DNA of 13,687 bases from Caryophanales bacterium UBA4856 (GTDB lineage Bacteria; Bacillota_I; Bacilli_A; RFN20; CAG-288), in contig DHEG01000011.1 in NCBI GenBank assembly GCA_002399765.1, positions 57,558-71,244 of the forward strand, written 5' to 3'. Shown one piece after another: positions 1 through 6,969 of the stretch (the stretch's first letter is position 1; each line of letters starts with the position of its first letter). The notes under the pieces are model-generated. The model made no database searches. It saw nothing but the letters and a program-made list of their open reading frames with translations, and was not told where the DNA came from. The position numbers and the translations under genes are program-made.

Positions 1-1693
1 CACTTGACTCACCGCCCTCACTGTCGTGATGGAAACTGTGATGACTGGTGTAGGAATGACCATTTGGACCGTGGCCGAAATGAGTAGATGGCATGTAACG
101 GGGATCGTCGTTGTGCTCATGGTTGTTGGAATGCCAATCACGATGGAAGTCTTTGTGATAACTGTCTTTGTGGTAGCTGTCCTTATGGTAACCATGGGCG
201 TTGTCCCCATCCTGGTCGTTATCCCTGTCGGAATGGTAGCGAGAGGAGGATGAATGGCCGTAATGGGAATGATCGTCATCGGATCGATGGCCGTAGCTTG
301 AATGCCCATAGTTGTTTGGATGTCCATAACTCGAATGACCAAAGCTTGAATGGCCATAACGCTTATGGCTGTCGCCTCTATCGAAGTGGCGGTGATCCTC
401 TCCGTCCCCGGCCTCTTCCTGCTTTTCCTTTTGGGCCTTGGTCTTAAGGTGCTCTTGCCAAAGGTGCTTCTTGGAGGGGTCGTTCTTCCAGCGGCTGTCG
501 CGTTTCGATTCGGCTTCTTCTTTTGGGTTGTCCTTAAAGGCGAAGGGTTGGGGTTTCTTATGGGCCTTCAAGACCACGGGCACGCCATTCTTCAAGGCAT
601 TGGCAATGCTGGTGGCGATGGTAGTGGCCATCTTGGCTGCATCGGAATCCACCTTCTTGATGTCTTCGATGTTCTGGGGTTGGGGATCGTCGCGCCCGAT
701 GTTTGACACCGTCCGCCTGATGATGGTCTCGACATCCCCGAACCGGATCTTCCCGTCCTTGAATTGCTGCAAGGCGATCTCGTCGGCGGCATTGGCCGCG
801 ATTAGGGCCCTTTCGCCCTGGGTCTTGTACATGAAGGCCAGATAGCCAAACAGCGGATGGCGATCCTTGTCATAGTCGGTCAAATAGTCATTGCCTTTGT
901 CGGTCAAGGCGAGGTCTTTGGCAGTCCATGCGTCCAACAGCCCAGGTTCACCGGCCTTTTGGGCAATCTCGAAGCCCTTGTCGGTCTTAAGCGCGGCCAG
1001 GTCCTTTGGATCGGCTGAGCTCTTGGCACTGAAATAGTCGAAGGGCTTGTTGGACAAGGAGGAGACGGTAACCAAACCGAACAGGGCCTTTAGGCCCGTG
1101 GCTTCATCGACGAAGTCCTTGATGGTCGTGCTCTTCTCGATGTAGGGACCATAGGCGGTGCCGAACAGATCCTTGATGGCCACGGCCTTGAAGGGATCGC
1201 TGTTGTCTATCAAGGACAGGGAACCTGCCTGGAGGTTGTCCGATCCGGCCAAGGGCAACAGGGCCTTGAGATCCTCGTCCAAGGGATAATACTTGCCCTG
1301 GAGCTTCTTGGCTTCGGAACCGGCCAAGGCCAAGAACTCCCGGCTGTAGGAATAGACCTCAAGGCCTTTGCTCAGGGCGGTTAGGATCAATGGGATGGAG
1401 GGGAAACCGGTAAGGGCGATCAAGACCGCGTCGGCCTTGGTGGTGAAGAGCAGATCGGCAAAGCCCTTGTCTCCCGCGAACAGCTTGTCGTCCGATCCGG
1501 CCGGCAGGGCATATTGCTCGTCCTTGACCCAGACGTTTTTGACATCGAGTGACTCGCTCTCATCCAAAAGGTCCTGGGTGGCCTTCAGATCGCCCAGGGC
1601 CACCACGGCATAATCCCCATTGGTCTTCAATGCTTCCAGGGCTTTTTGGCCCCAAGGGGTCGAAACACCCAAAACGACGATAGACTTTGACAT
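1..1693 (-). CDS. Degenerate Dxr-like protein with a His-rich C-terminal tail (partial, runs off left edge)
   Basis: The frame from ATG at 1693 is open for 564 codons to the window edge with no stop, so the C-terminus is missing. A strong site (AAGGAGG, 7 nt before ATG) supports the start. Residues 1-330 resemble DXP reductoisomerase of the MEP isoprenoid pathway. A Rossmann-type start (IVVLGVSTPWG, 5-15) replaces GSTGSIG. YSREFLALAG (116-125) stands where ANKE..V.AG is expected. YPLDEDLKALL follows at 136-146. The best match is the C-terminal ANAADEIALQQFKDGKIRF (300-318), close to the family's NAANE-A--AF--G-I-F. Active-site motifs are damaged: the metal-binding DSE reads DED, and the H-P-N-W loop and the N-K---E helix are not recognisable. 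Residues about 345-430 are charged, and 432-564 carry 27 histidines. Position after cdsA is the normal dxr site. I infer a non-catalytic or repurposed Dxr relative; the function is unknown. Confidence 0.72.
   Translation of the reverse strand, partial: MSKSIVVLGVSTPWGQKALEALKTNGDYAVVALGDLKATQDLLDESESLDVKNVWVKDEQYALPAGSDDKLFAGDKGFADLLFTTKADAVLIALTGFPSIPLILTALSKGLEVYSYSREFLALAGSEAKKLQGKYYPLDEDLKALLPLAGSDNLQAGSLSLIDNSDPFKAVAIKDLFGTAYGPYIEKSTTIKDFVDEATGLKALFGLVTVSSLSNKPFDYFSAKSSADPKDLAALKTDKGFEIAQKAGEPGLLDAWTAKDLALTDKGNDYLTDYDKDRHPLFGYLAFMYKTQGERALIAANAADEIALQQFKDGKIRFGDVETIIRRTVSNIGRDDPQPQNIEDIKKVDSDAAKMATTIATSIANALKNGVPVVLKAHKKPQPFAFKDNPKEEAESKRDSRWKNDPSKKHLWQEHLKTKAQKEKQEEAGDGEDHRHFDRGDSHKRYGHSSFGHSSYGHPNNYGHSSYGHRSDDDHSHYGHSSSSRYHSDRDNDQDGDNAHGYHKDSYHKDSYHKDFHRDWHSNNHEHNDDPRYMPSTHFGHGPNGHSYTSHHSFHHDSEGGESS
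149..193 (-). repeat. Three tandem 15-bp units encoding S/F-YHKD repeats
   Basis: Plus-strand units start at 149, 164 and 179 (gtctttgtgataact, gtctttgtggtagct, gtccttatggtaacc). They lie in frame in the Dxr-like gene and encode repeated YHKDS on the minus strand. Third-position differences between units indicate selection for the amino acids, or age, rather than a very recent expansion. Confidence 0.8.
287..358 (-). repeat. Imperfect coding repeats of GHSSYG type in the His-rich tail
   Basis: In the Dxr-like frame, residues 446-469 read as units GHSSF, GHSSY, GHPNNY, GHSSY, GH. The 15-18 nt units diverge mainly at synonymous positions. Similar HSHYGHSSSS sequence continues toward position 250. 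Such His/Gly/Ser/Tyr repeats are typical of metal-binding or adhesive low-complexity tails; the role here is inferred. Confidence 0.7.
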
Positions 1694-1775
1694 CTTTATG
1701 CCTCCTTAGGGCATCCATTGATTTTCGCTTTACGCAAATCTTCGGTGAGAGGGATTATAAGCCATATTGGTTAGG
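1694..1775 (-). promoter_or_regulatory. cdsA to Dxr-like intergenic region with a TATAAT box
   Basis: This 82-nt gap holds a perfect -10 hexamer TATAAT (complement of 1754-1759) and a strong AAGGAGG ribosome binding site before the ATG at 1693. No good -35 is visible 16-18 nt upstream. The -10 lies inside CCAATATGGCTTATAATC, nearly repeated upstream of dnaD. The Dxr-like gene may therefore have its own promoter besides read-through from cdsA. I saw no terminator here. Confidence 0.4.
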
Positions 1776-2771
1776 TTAGCTTAAGAAGTCCCAGTTGTTG
1801 AACGTTATTATCACTATTATGGCCGTGGCGATGGAAGTCACCAGGGAAGAGTCGAACCGATCAAGCACGCCGCCATGGCCGGGGAAGATCCTGCCCCAGT
1901 CCTTGGCGCCGTATTTGCGCTTCACCGCCGAGAACATGAACCCACCAAGGTTGTCCAACAGGGGGAAGAGGAAGGCGAATAGGGTCACCCAGCCCCAGGC
2001 ATAAGGATCGGTCCTGACGTCAAACACGCCCGGAAGCAGGGGATAGCCGAGCCAATAGTCCAGGACCAAGACGTATGAGTAGGAGAAGACTATGGACAAT
2101 ATGGCGCCCCCGAAGAACCCTTCCCAGGTCTTGTGGGGCGAGATGCGGGGATTCATCGGATGCTTGCCGATGGTGATGCCGGTCAGATAGGCACCGGTAT
2201 CGGAAGTCCAATCCCCGATCAGGACGAACCACAAGAGGATGCAGGAAGACGGATCCCAGGCGAAGTCCAGCCATTTGGCATAGGCGGTCCCATTGTCCAG
2301 GAAGGGCGGGAAGAAGCGAAGGAACAGGATCGAATAGAAGCCCAGGCCCACCAAGATGAACATGGTGAAGAGATAGAAGATGTCCTCGACCCTGAAGTTG
2401 GCCCACCAAAAGGAGGCTATGAAAAGTAGACCCAAGTAGACCATGATGGCGATGACCGAAACGCTGAAATCGCCAAGGTAGAAGAAGTTGCCTTGCAGCA
2501 GACTGGTCCGGATGTCGGAGTTCTTGATGAATGGCCAATAGACCAAGGCGAACATGGAGAGGTAGGTGATGACCCATATCACGGGGCTATAGCGCTTGGT
2601 GCCCGGAAGGGTCAATATCTCATAGGTGGCTATCGCCACGAAAAGGAAAGAGAGGCCCAGCATGAACCAGCCACCGATGGTGGCGGCCGGGATGCCGATG
2701 GCCATCAACACGATGGCGGTGACGGTCCTGACCCAGAGGGTATGTTCCGTGTTCTCCGAAAGCTTCTTCAT
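1776..2771 (-). CDS. cdsA: Phosphatidate cytidylyltransferase (CDP-diglyceride synthase)
   Basis: CdsA is the membrane enzyme that makes CDP-diacylglycerol from phosphatidic acid and CTP, the entry point to phospholipid synthesis. The 331-residue product is mostly hydrophobic with several membrane segments. It contains SDTGAYLTG and NPRISPHKTWEGFFGG, both characteristic of the family. It ends with the full CDP-diglyceride synthase signature at 281-307 (S-x-x-K-R-x4-K-D-W-G-R-I-F-P-G-H-G-G-x-x-D-R-x-D), including the metal-binding Asp residues. It is somewhat longer than the roughly 260-280 residues common in bacteria; part of the excess is a segment near NGTAYAKWLDFAWD between membrane helices. 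The ATG overlaps the uppS stop as ATGA, so translation is probably coupled to uppS. Confidence 0.96.
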   Translation of the reverse strand: MKKLSENTEHTLWVRTVTAIVLMAIGIPAATIGGWFMLGLSFLFVAIATYEILTLPGTKRYSPVIWVITYLSMFALVYWPFIKNSDIRTSLLQGNFFYLGDFSVSVIAIMVYLGLLFIASFWWANFRVEDIFYLFTMFILVGLGFYSILFLRFFPPFLDNGTAYAKWLDFAWDPSSCILLWFVLIGDWTSDTGAYLTGITIGKHPMNPRISPHKTWEGFFGGAILSIVFSYSYVLVLDYWLGYPLLPGVFDVRTDPYAWGWVTLFAFLFPLLDNLGGFMFSAVKRKYGAKDWGRIFPGHGGVLDRFDSSLVTSIATAIIVIITFNNWDFLS

Positions 2772-3499
2772 TGCTTGATGGCTCCAAAGCGGCGGTCGCG
2801 GGCATAGTACTCATCGACTGCTTCCTTTAGGTCTTCCTTGCCGAAGGCCGGCCAATAGGTCTTGGGAAACTCCATCTCGGCATAGGCGACCTGATACAGA
2901 TAACAGTTGGAGATCCTTAGTTCCCCGGAGGTCCTTACCAACAGGTCGACCGGGGGCAAGCCAGCCGTCCAAAGTAGATCGGCATAGCTGTCGGTGTTGA
3001 GGTCCTTCAGCTGTGCCTTGCCTTCCTTATAGAGGAGGGCGAACTTCTTGGTGGCCTGGACGATGTCCTGCCTGCCGCCGTAATTGAACAGGACGTTGAA
3101 GTTATAGACCTTCAAATCCTTGGTCTGCTCCATGGCGTCTTCGATGGTGCGCAAGATGTCTTGGGGTATCCTTGGATCGTCCAATTCGCCAAGGACCCTC
3201 ACCCGACAGCCGATGGATTTGAAATAGTCGATGTTGGAAGCGAAGAACTGCTTCAGCAACCTGAAAAGGGTAGCGATCTCGCCCTGGGGCCTGTTCCAAT
3301 TCTCCGTGGAGAAGCAAAACAGGGAGACATAGGGGATGCCATAGCCCTTGAAGCAGGTATCGGCTATTTCCTTGATCCTCTTGACTCCGGCGGCGTGTCC
3401 GGCGGTACGCGGCAAAAGGCGCTGTTTGGCCCAGCGCCCGTTGCCATCCATGATGAAGAGGATGTGGTTCAGTTTCTTCTTGCCAGCAGTGTCCGTCAA
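2768..3499 (-). CDS. uppS: Isoprenyl transferase (undecaprenyl diphosphate synthase)
   Basis: A cis-prenyltransferase that extends farnesyl diphosphate with isopentenyl diphosphate to give the C55 lipid carrier of cell-envelope glycan synthesis. The 243-residue product has the key motifs: MDGNGRWAKQR (17-27, catalytic Asp18), RTAGHAAG with His35, SLFCFSTENW-RP, NYGGRQDIV, and near the C-terminus DLLVRTSGELRISN, leading to the conserved AYAEMEF. Length is normal. The start codon is TTG at 3499-3497, overlapping the frr stop as TTGA. That overlap and the family-typical distance to MDGNGRWA favour this start. It also overlaps cdsA downstream by 4 nt. Making a polyprenyl carrier implies an isoprenoid precursor supply, notable beside the degenerate Dxr. 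Confidence 0.96.
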   Translation of the reverse strand: MTDTAGKKKLNHILFIMDGNGRWAKQRLLPRTAGHAAGVKRIKEIADTCFKGYGIPYVSLFCFSTENWNRPQGEIATLFRLLKQFFASNIDYFKSIGCRVRVLGELDDPRIPQDILRTIEDAMEQTKDLKVYNFNVLFNYGGRQDIVQATKKFALLYKEGKAQLKDLNTDSYADLLWTAGLPPVDLLVRTSGELRISNCYLYQVAYAEMEFPKTYWPAFGKEDLKEAVDEYYARDRRFGAIKQ

Positions 3500-4047
3500 A
3501 GTGTCAAAAGCTCTTTCTCTTTGACCTTGAACAGGTCATCGATTTCCTTTATGTGGGCATCATGGAGCGCCTGGATTCCATCGTCGATGCGCTTCTCCAG
3601 ATCCTCGGAGAACTCCTCCGACTTCTTGACCTTGGTGATGTAGTCCTTGCGGACGTTCCTTATGGTGACCTTGTTGTCATCGCAATAGGACTTGGCGGTC
3701 TTGACCAGTTCCTGGCGCCTCTCGCCGGAAAGGGGCGGGAAGTTAAGCCTTATGACGTTGCCCTGCACATTGGGATTTACACCCAGATCGGAGGTCCCGA
3801 TGGCAGCGACGATGGGCTTCAAGGCGCCGGGATCGAAGACCTTGAGCAAAAGGGAAGTCCCGTTTTGGACCGATATGGAAGCCAAGTTCTTTATGGGAGT
3901 CGGCTCGCCATAGTAATCGGCCTTTATCCTATCCAAGACGTTGGGGCTGACCGCTCCGGCCCTGAGGGTGGAAAGGGAGCCCTTGAGTTTGGCGATCGAA
4001 TCGTCCATTTCGGCCTTTGCCTCGTTCAATATCTCGTTCTCGTCCAT
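3496..4047 (-). CDS. frr: Ribosome recycling factor
   Basis: RRF works with EF-G to split the post-termination ribosome. The 183-residue product matches the usual 185. Typical sequence includes the N-terminal helix with KLKGSLSTLRAGAVSPNVLDRI, then YYGEPTPIKNLASISV, LNFPPLSGERRQELVKTAK and the C-terminal helices with VRKDYITKVKKSE. A GAGGAG ribosome binding site lies 11 nt before the ATG. A 90-nt gap separates it from pyrH. The stop is shared with the TTG start of uppS. This is the normal location of frr after pyrH in Bacillota. Confidence 0.97.
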   Translation of the reverse strand: MDENEILNEAKAEMDDSIAKLKGSLSTLRAGAVSPNVLDRIKADYYGEPTPIKNLASISVQNGTSLLLKVFDPGALKPIVAAIGTSDLGVNPNVQGNVIRLNFPPLSGERRQELVKTAKSYCDDNKVTIRNVRKDYITKVKKSEEFSEDLEKRIDDGIQALHDAHIKEIDDLFKVKEKELLTL

Positions 4048-4137
4048 GTTATTGATTGCTCCTCAATGTTTCGAAAGGAAATCCATCTTCAAAAGTATAG
4101 TATAAGTTCAACCAGCGCTTCGATGCCAAAAGGTTTT
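4048..4137 (-). promoter_or_regulatory. pyrH-frr intergenic region with a possible weak promoter
   Basis: On the minus strand, TTGGCA (complement of 4124-4129) and TATACT (complement of 4099-4104) are 19 nt apart, and a second overlapping TATACT follows at 4094-4099. The spacer is long, so this is only a candidate internal promoter for frr-uppS-cdsA. No terminator hairpin is visible. Confidence 0.25.
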
Positions 4138-4854
4138 TCAGGCGGTTATCACGGTGCCCAGGTCCTCGCCCCCGATGACCTTGGCGAAGTTTTCCGGCTT
4201 CATCGAAAACACCCTGGTTACCACCTTGGAGTTCAACAGCAAGCCCGCCGCGGTGGCATCCATCACCTTCAGGCCGAGCGTTAGTATCTCCCTGTAGGTG
4301 GTCTTCTTTATTAGTTTGGCGTCCCTGTCCTTGTTGGGATCGGCCGTATAGACCCCGTCCACGCCGTTTTTGGCCATCAGTATGGCCTGGGCATCCAGTT
4401 CCAAGGCCCGCAAGGCGGCGGCGGAGTCGGTGGTGAAGAAGGGATTGCCAGTACCTCCTCCGACTATTACCACCTCGCCTTCGCCCAAAGCCTCCAGCGC
4501 CTCTCTACGGGTGTAGTAGGCGATGGGCTTAAGGGCTTCGAAGGAGGAGAAGGCCTTCGCCTTTATCCCCTCCTTTTCCAAGGTGCCCTTTATGGCCAGG
4601 GAATTTATGACGGTCCCAAGCATCCCGATGTCGTCGGCCTCGGCCTGAGGCATGCCGAGGTGGGCTCCCTGTCCGCCCCGCATGATGTTTCCGGCCCCGA
4701 CGACCACGATCACCTGGACGCCCAGCTTGACCAAGCCACCGATCTGGTCTGCCAAGCCTTTCAGCATCTGCTCGGAGAAGACCTGGCCATCGGCCTTGTC
4801 TTCCAACGCCTCGCCCGAGACCTTCAACAGGACTCGCTTGTATTTGACGGACAT
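4138..4854 (-). CDS. pyrH: UMP kinase
   Basis: Bacterial UMP kinase phosphorylates UMP to UDP in pyrimidine nucleotide synthesis and belongs to the amino-acid kinase fold. The 238-residue product has the standard length. It shows KRVLLKVSGEAL (6-17, phosphate-binding Lys/Gly), VVVGAGNIMRGG (50-61) and AEADDIGMLGTVINSLA (71-87), the UMP-binding Asp region. It also has GGGTGNPFFTTDSAAALRA and the ATP-side TADPNKDRDAK. A strong GGAGGT ribosome binding site lies 6 nt before the ATG. An intrinsic terminator stands upstream, so pyrH probably depends partly on its own promoter or on leaky termination after tsf. Confidence 0.97.
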   Translation of the reverse strand: MSVKYKRVLLKVSGEALEDKADGQVFSEQMLKGLADQIGGLVKLGVQVIVVVGAGNIMRGGQGAHLGMPQAEADDIGMLGTVINSLAIKGTLEKEGIKAKAFSSFEALKPIAYYTRREALEALGEGEVVIVGGGTGNPFFTTDSAAALRALELDAQAILMAKNGVDGVYTADPNKDRDAKLIKKTTYREILTLGLKVMDATAAGLLLNSKVVTRVFSMKPENFAKVIGGEDLGTVITA

Positions 4855-4880
4855 TGTCTGACCTCCGTTTCTCTTTTCGA

Positions 4881-4916
4881 TATTTTAATACAAAGATGGC
4901 CTCATATTGGAATATG
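4881..4916 (-). promoter_or_regulatory. Candidate pyrH promoter and 14-bp palindrome
   Basis: Downstream of the tsf terminator, the minus strand has a perfect inverted repeat CATATT-CC-AATATG (4903-4916), then an AT-rich TATTAAAATA (complement of 4881-4890) usable as a -10. The best -35, TTCCAA, sits inside the palindrome with a 19-nt spacer and matches consensus poorly. The arrangement suggests a regulated promoter for pyrH but does not prove one. Confidence 0.3.
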
Positions 4917-4921
4917 GGCAC

Positions 4922-4950
4922 GAAAAAAGGCCAGCCCAGCAGGCTGACCT
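4922..4950 (-). terminator. Intrinsic terminator after tsf
   Basis: On the minus strand, the 9-bp stem AGGTCAGCC / GGCTGGCCT (one G-T pair) closes a 5-nt loop TGCTG and is followed by a run of six T. It begins 6 nt past the tsf stop. It should end or attenuate rpsB-tsf transcription before pyrH. Confidence 0.85.
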
Positions 4951-4956
4951 GTAATG

Positions 4957-5826
4957 CTACTTGAGCTGAGCGGCGACTTCGGCTGCGAAGTTCTCGGCCT
5001 TCTTCTCGATACCTTCGCCGGTCTCGAAACGATAGGCGGTGACCAAGGTAGCGTTGCTCTCCTTGAGGACCTGGCCGATGGTCTTGGTGGTATCGAGGAT
5101 GTATTCCTGTTCGGTGAAGACGTTCTCGGAAAGGATCTTGTGGACCCGGCCCTCGATTATCTTCTTCTGGATGGCGGCGGGTTTGGTCTTGAACTTGGGA
5201 TCGTTCTCGCTGGCCACGGTCTCGATCTTGGTCTGTTCGGCCAAGACGGAAGCGGGGATGTCCTTGTCGGACAGGTACTTGGGGTCGTTGCCGCAGACGC
5301 ACATGGCGATGTTGTCGGCAAACTCCTGATCCCCACCCTTCAAGATGGCCAAGACGGCGATCTTGCCCTGCTTATGGATGTAGGTGCCGAAGATGTCGCC
5401 CTCGGGCAGGTCGACGAACTGGAAACGACGGAGATCGATCTTCTCGCCAAGCTTCAAGGTGTAGTCGGCGATCAGGGGCTTTATCAACTCCTGGGCGGAA
5501 GCCAGGTCCTTGGGCTGTTTGGCCAAGAGAAGCTCGCCTACCTTCTTGGTGAACTCACCGAAGGCCGCACTCTCCGAGACGAAGTCAGTCTCGGAATTTA
5601 CTTCGAATATCAAGGCCTTGGAGCCGTTGACCAAGATCCAGGAACGGCCCTCGGCCGCAATCCTGCCGGCCTTGTTGGCAGCCTTGGTTATGCCCTTCTC
5701 CTTGAGCCAGACTATGGCTTTGGCGATGTCGCTGTTCGTGGCGACCAAGGCGTTCTTGCAATCCATCAAGCCGGCGCCAGTCCGGTCCCTCAGGGCCTTT
5801 ATGGCATCGATGCTTACTTTTGTCAT
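4957..5826 (-). CDS. tsf: Elongation factor Ts
   Basis: EF-Ts is the guanine-nucleotide exchange factor for EF-Tu. The 289-residue product has the N-terminal UBA-like domain with LRDRTGAGLMDCKNAL (12-27), then KGITKAANKAGRIAAEG. The core begins with the FEVNSETDFVS motif, whose Thr-Asp-Phe (80-82) contacts the EF-Tu nucleotide site. A later segment, AVLAILKGGDQEFADNIAMCV, belongs to the dimerisation core. Length is normal. Only one nucleotide separates it from the rpsB stop, and its ribosome binding site (AGAGGT) lies inside the end of rpsB, so the two are likely translationally coupled. An intrinsic terminator follows. Confidence 0.97.
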   Translation of the reverse strand: MTKVSIDAIKALRDRTGAGLMDCKNALVATNSDIAKAIVWLKEKGITKAANKAGRIAAEGRSWILVNGSKALIFEVNSETDFVSESAAFGEFTKKVGELLLAKQPKDLASAQELIKPLIADYTLKLGEKIDLRRFQFVDLPEGDIFGTYIHKQGKIAVLAILKGGDQEFADNIAMCVCGNDPKYLSDKDIPASVLAEQTKIETVASENDPKFKTKPAAIQKKIIEGRVHKILSENVFTEQEYILDTTKTIGQVLKESNATLVTAYRFETGEGIEKKAENFAAEVAAQLK

Positions 5827-5827
5827 T

Positions 5828-6952
5828 CTATTTGGTTACCTCTTTCTTTTCTGCGGGGGCAGCGGGAACTACGTTGGTCTTTGCGGGTTTGATGTCAGTG
5901 GGCTGATTGGAAGTGGCAGCCTGCCTGTTTGTGCCATTGCCGTTGTTATTGTGGAACCTGTTGTTTCCGAACTTCTTGCCGAAACGCGAATTGGCATTGG
6001 CTTTCTTGCGCTTCTTGCCCTTGCGCTTGGCGGCGAAGATATCTTCCCTGATCTTGGAGTGGATGATTCTCAAATCGTCCACGCTGAACTGAGCGGGAAG
6101 GATGTCCTTCATGGTCTCCTTATCGCTGGCATCGGTCTTGTAGGCATACTCCACCTCGCCACCCTTGCCGGCGACCACGGCATCGGCCAAGATGCCGACT
6201 ATCAACTTCACGGACTCGGGTCCGTCCACGTTCACGGGGATCGGATAGTCCACGACGGTGGGATCGCAGTTGGTATCCACCAAGCCGAAGGAAGGGATGT
6301 GAAGGAGCTTGGCCTCATTGACGGCGTTGTGCTCGTACTTGGTATCGATGATGACAATGGCATTGGGGACCTTGCGCATCTCCTTGATGCCACCCAGCAA
6401 CATGTTGAGACGATCGTGCTGCTTGTTGCGGGCGATGGCATCCTTCTTGGAAAGCTTCTCCAAGAGGCCTTCGTCGGCCTCATCCTCAAGGTTCTTCAAT
6501 AGATGGATACGGTGGGAAATGGTGCGGAAGTTGGTGAGGGTTCCGCCCAACCACCTGTTGGAGACATAGAAGGAGCCAGACCTGGTAGCCTCGGCCACGA
6601 TGGTGTCCTTGGCGATGGGCTTGGTGCCGACGAACAGAACCTTGCCACCCTGCTCGACAATCTTCTTCAAGGCCAGATAAGCGGCCTGGAGGAGAACGGC
6701 GGTCTTATTTAGATCGATAATGTGCAGATTGTTTCTCTTGGTGTAGATGAAGGGCTTCATCGCCGGGTTCCAACGCCTGGCCTGATGTCCGAAGTGAGCG
6801 CCCACGGCCAGCAATTCCTTGGGGGATACGACGGGGTCGGAATCGGAATGCACGGTCTGAGCCATTACGTCAGTAGTAGTCGCAGTAGTCTTGTTGGCTA
6901 CAGGAGCGGTGGCGGTTGCCACTGGAGCCTGAGTCTTTATTTCATCACTCAT
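5828..6952 (-). CDS. rpsB: Small ribosomal subunit protein uS2 with long N- and C-terminal extensions
   Basis: S2 binds the 30S subunit near S1 and the mRNA exit. The core is clear: ELLAVGAHFGHQARRWNPAMKPFIYTKRN (from 46), GGKVLFVGTKP and SNRWLGGTLTNFRTI. The ATG at 6952 is chosen because AAAGAGG lies 10 nt upstream and the core then begins near residue 41. The frame stays open further upstream, with another in-frame ATG at 7036. The 374-residue product far exceeds the usual 230-260. It has an Ala/Thr-rich N-terminal extension of about 40 residues. Its tail of about 65 residues (310-374) starts KGKKRKK, is rich in Asn, Gly and Arg in the middle, and ends Pro/Ala/Lys-rich. Such tails are uncommon in S2 and are probably disordered and RNA-binding; that role is inferred. 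Confidence 0.95.
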   Translation of the reverse strand: MSDEIKTQAPVATATAPVANKTTATTTDVMAQTVHSDSDPVVSPKELLAVGAHFGHQARRWNPAMKPFIYTKRNNLHIIDLNKTAVLLQAAYLALKKIVEQGGKVLFVGTKPIAKDTIVAEATRSGSFYVSNRWLGGTLTNFRTISHRIHLLKNLEDEADEGLLEKLSKKDAIARNKQHDRLNMLLGGIKEMRKVPNAIVIIDTKYEHNAVNEAKLLHIPSFGLVDTNCDPTVVDYPIPVNVDGPESVKLIVGILADAVVAGKGGEVEYAYKTDASDKETMKDILPAQFSVDDLRIIHSKIREDIFAAKRKGKKRKKANANSRFGKKFGNNRFHNNNGNGTNRQAATSNQPTDIKPAKTNVVPAAPAEKKEVTK

Positions 6953-6969
6953 GCTAGCAATACCTCTTT

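Noticed and set aside
26..845. Several plus-strand open frames at the left end
   Set aside because: They mirror the His-rich and Dxr-like coding frame on the minus strand; His codons (CAT/CAC) produce Met/Val-rich shadows.
1..1693. Annotating the Dxr-like gene as a working dxr or as a pseudogene
   Set aside because: Catalytic motifs look lost, so a plain dxr call would mislead. The frame is intact with a strong ribosome binding site, so a pseudogene call is not supported either.
3553..4284. Plus-strand open frame opposite frr and pyrH
   Set aside because: Antisense to conserved genes and crossing their intergenic gap; no ribosome binding site or motif support.
4529..5302. Minus-strand alternative frame with Arg-rich product across pyrH and tsf
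   Set aside because: It overlaps two well-identified genes in another frame and reads through the terminator; the composition is typical of an out-of-frame reading.
4954..5892. Plus-strand open frame of 312 codons opposite tsf
   Set aside because: It is antisense to a clear EF-Ts gene. Its Leu/Gly/Asp-rich composition reflects the codon bias of tsf, and it has no recognisable motif.
5510..6502. Plus-strand open frame of 330 codons opposite tsf and rpsB
   Set aside because: It spans the antisense of two real genes and their junction and has no domain signature.
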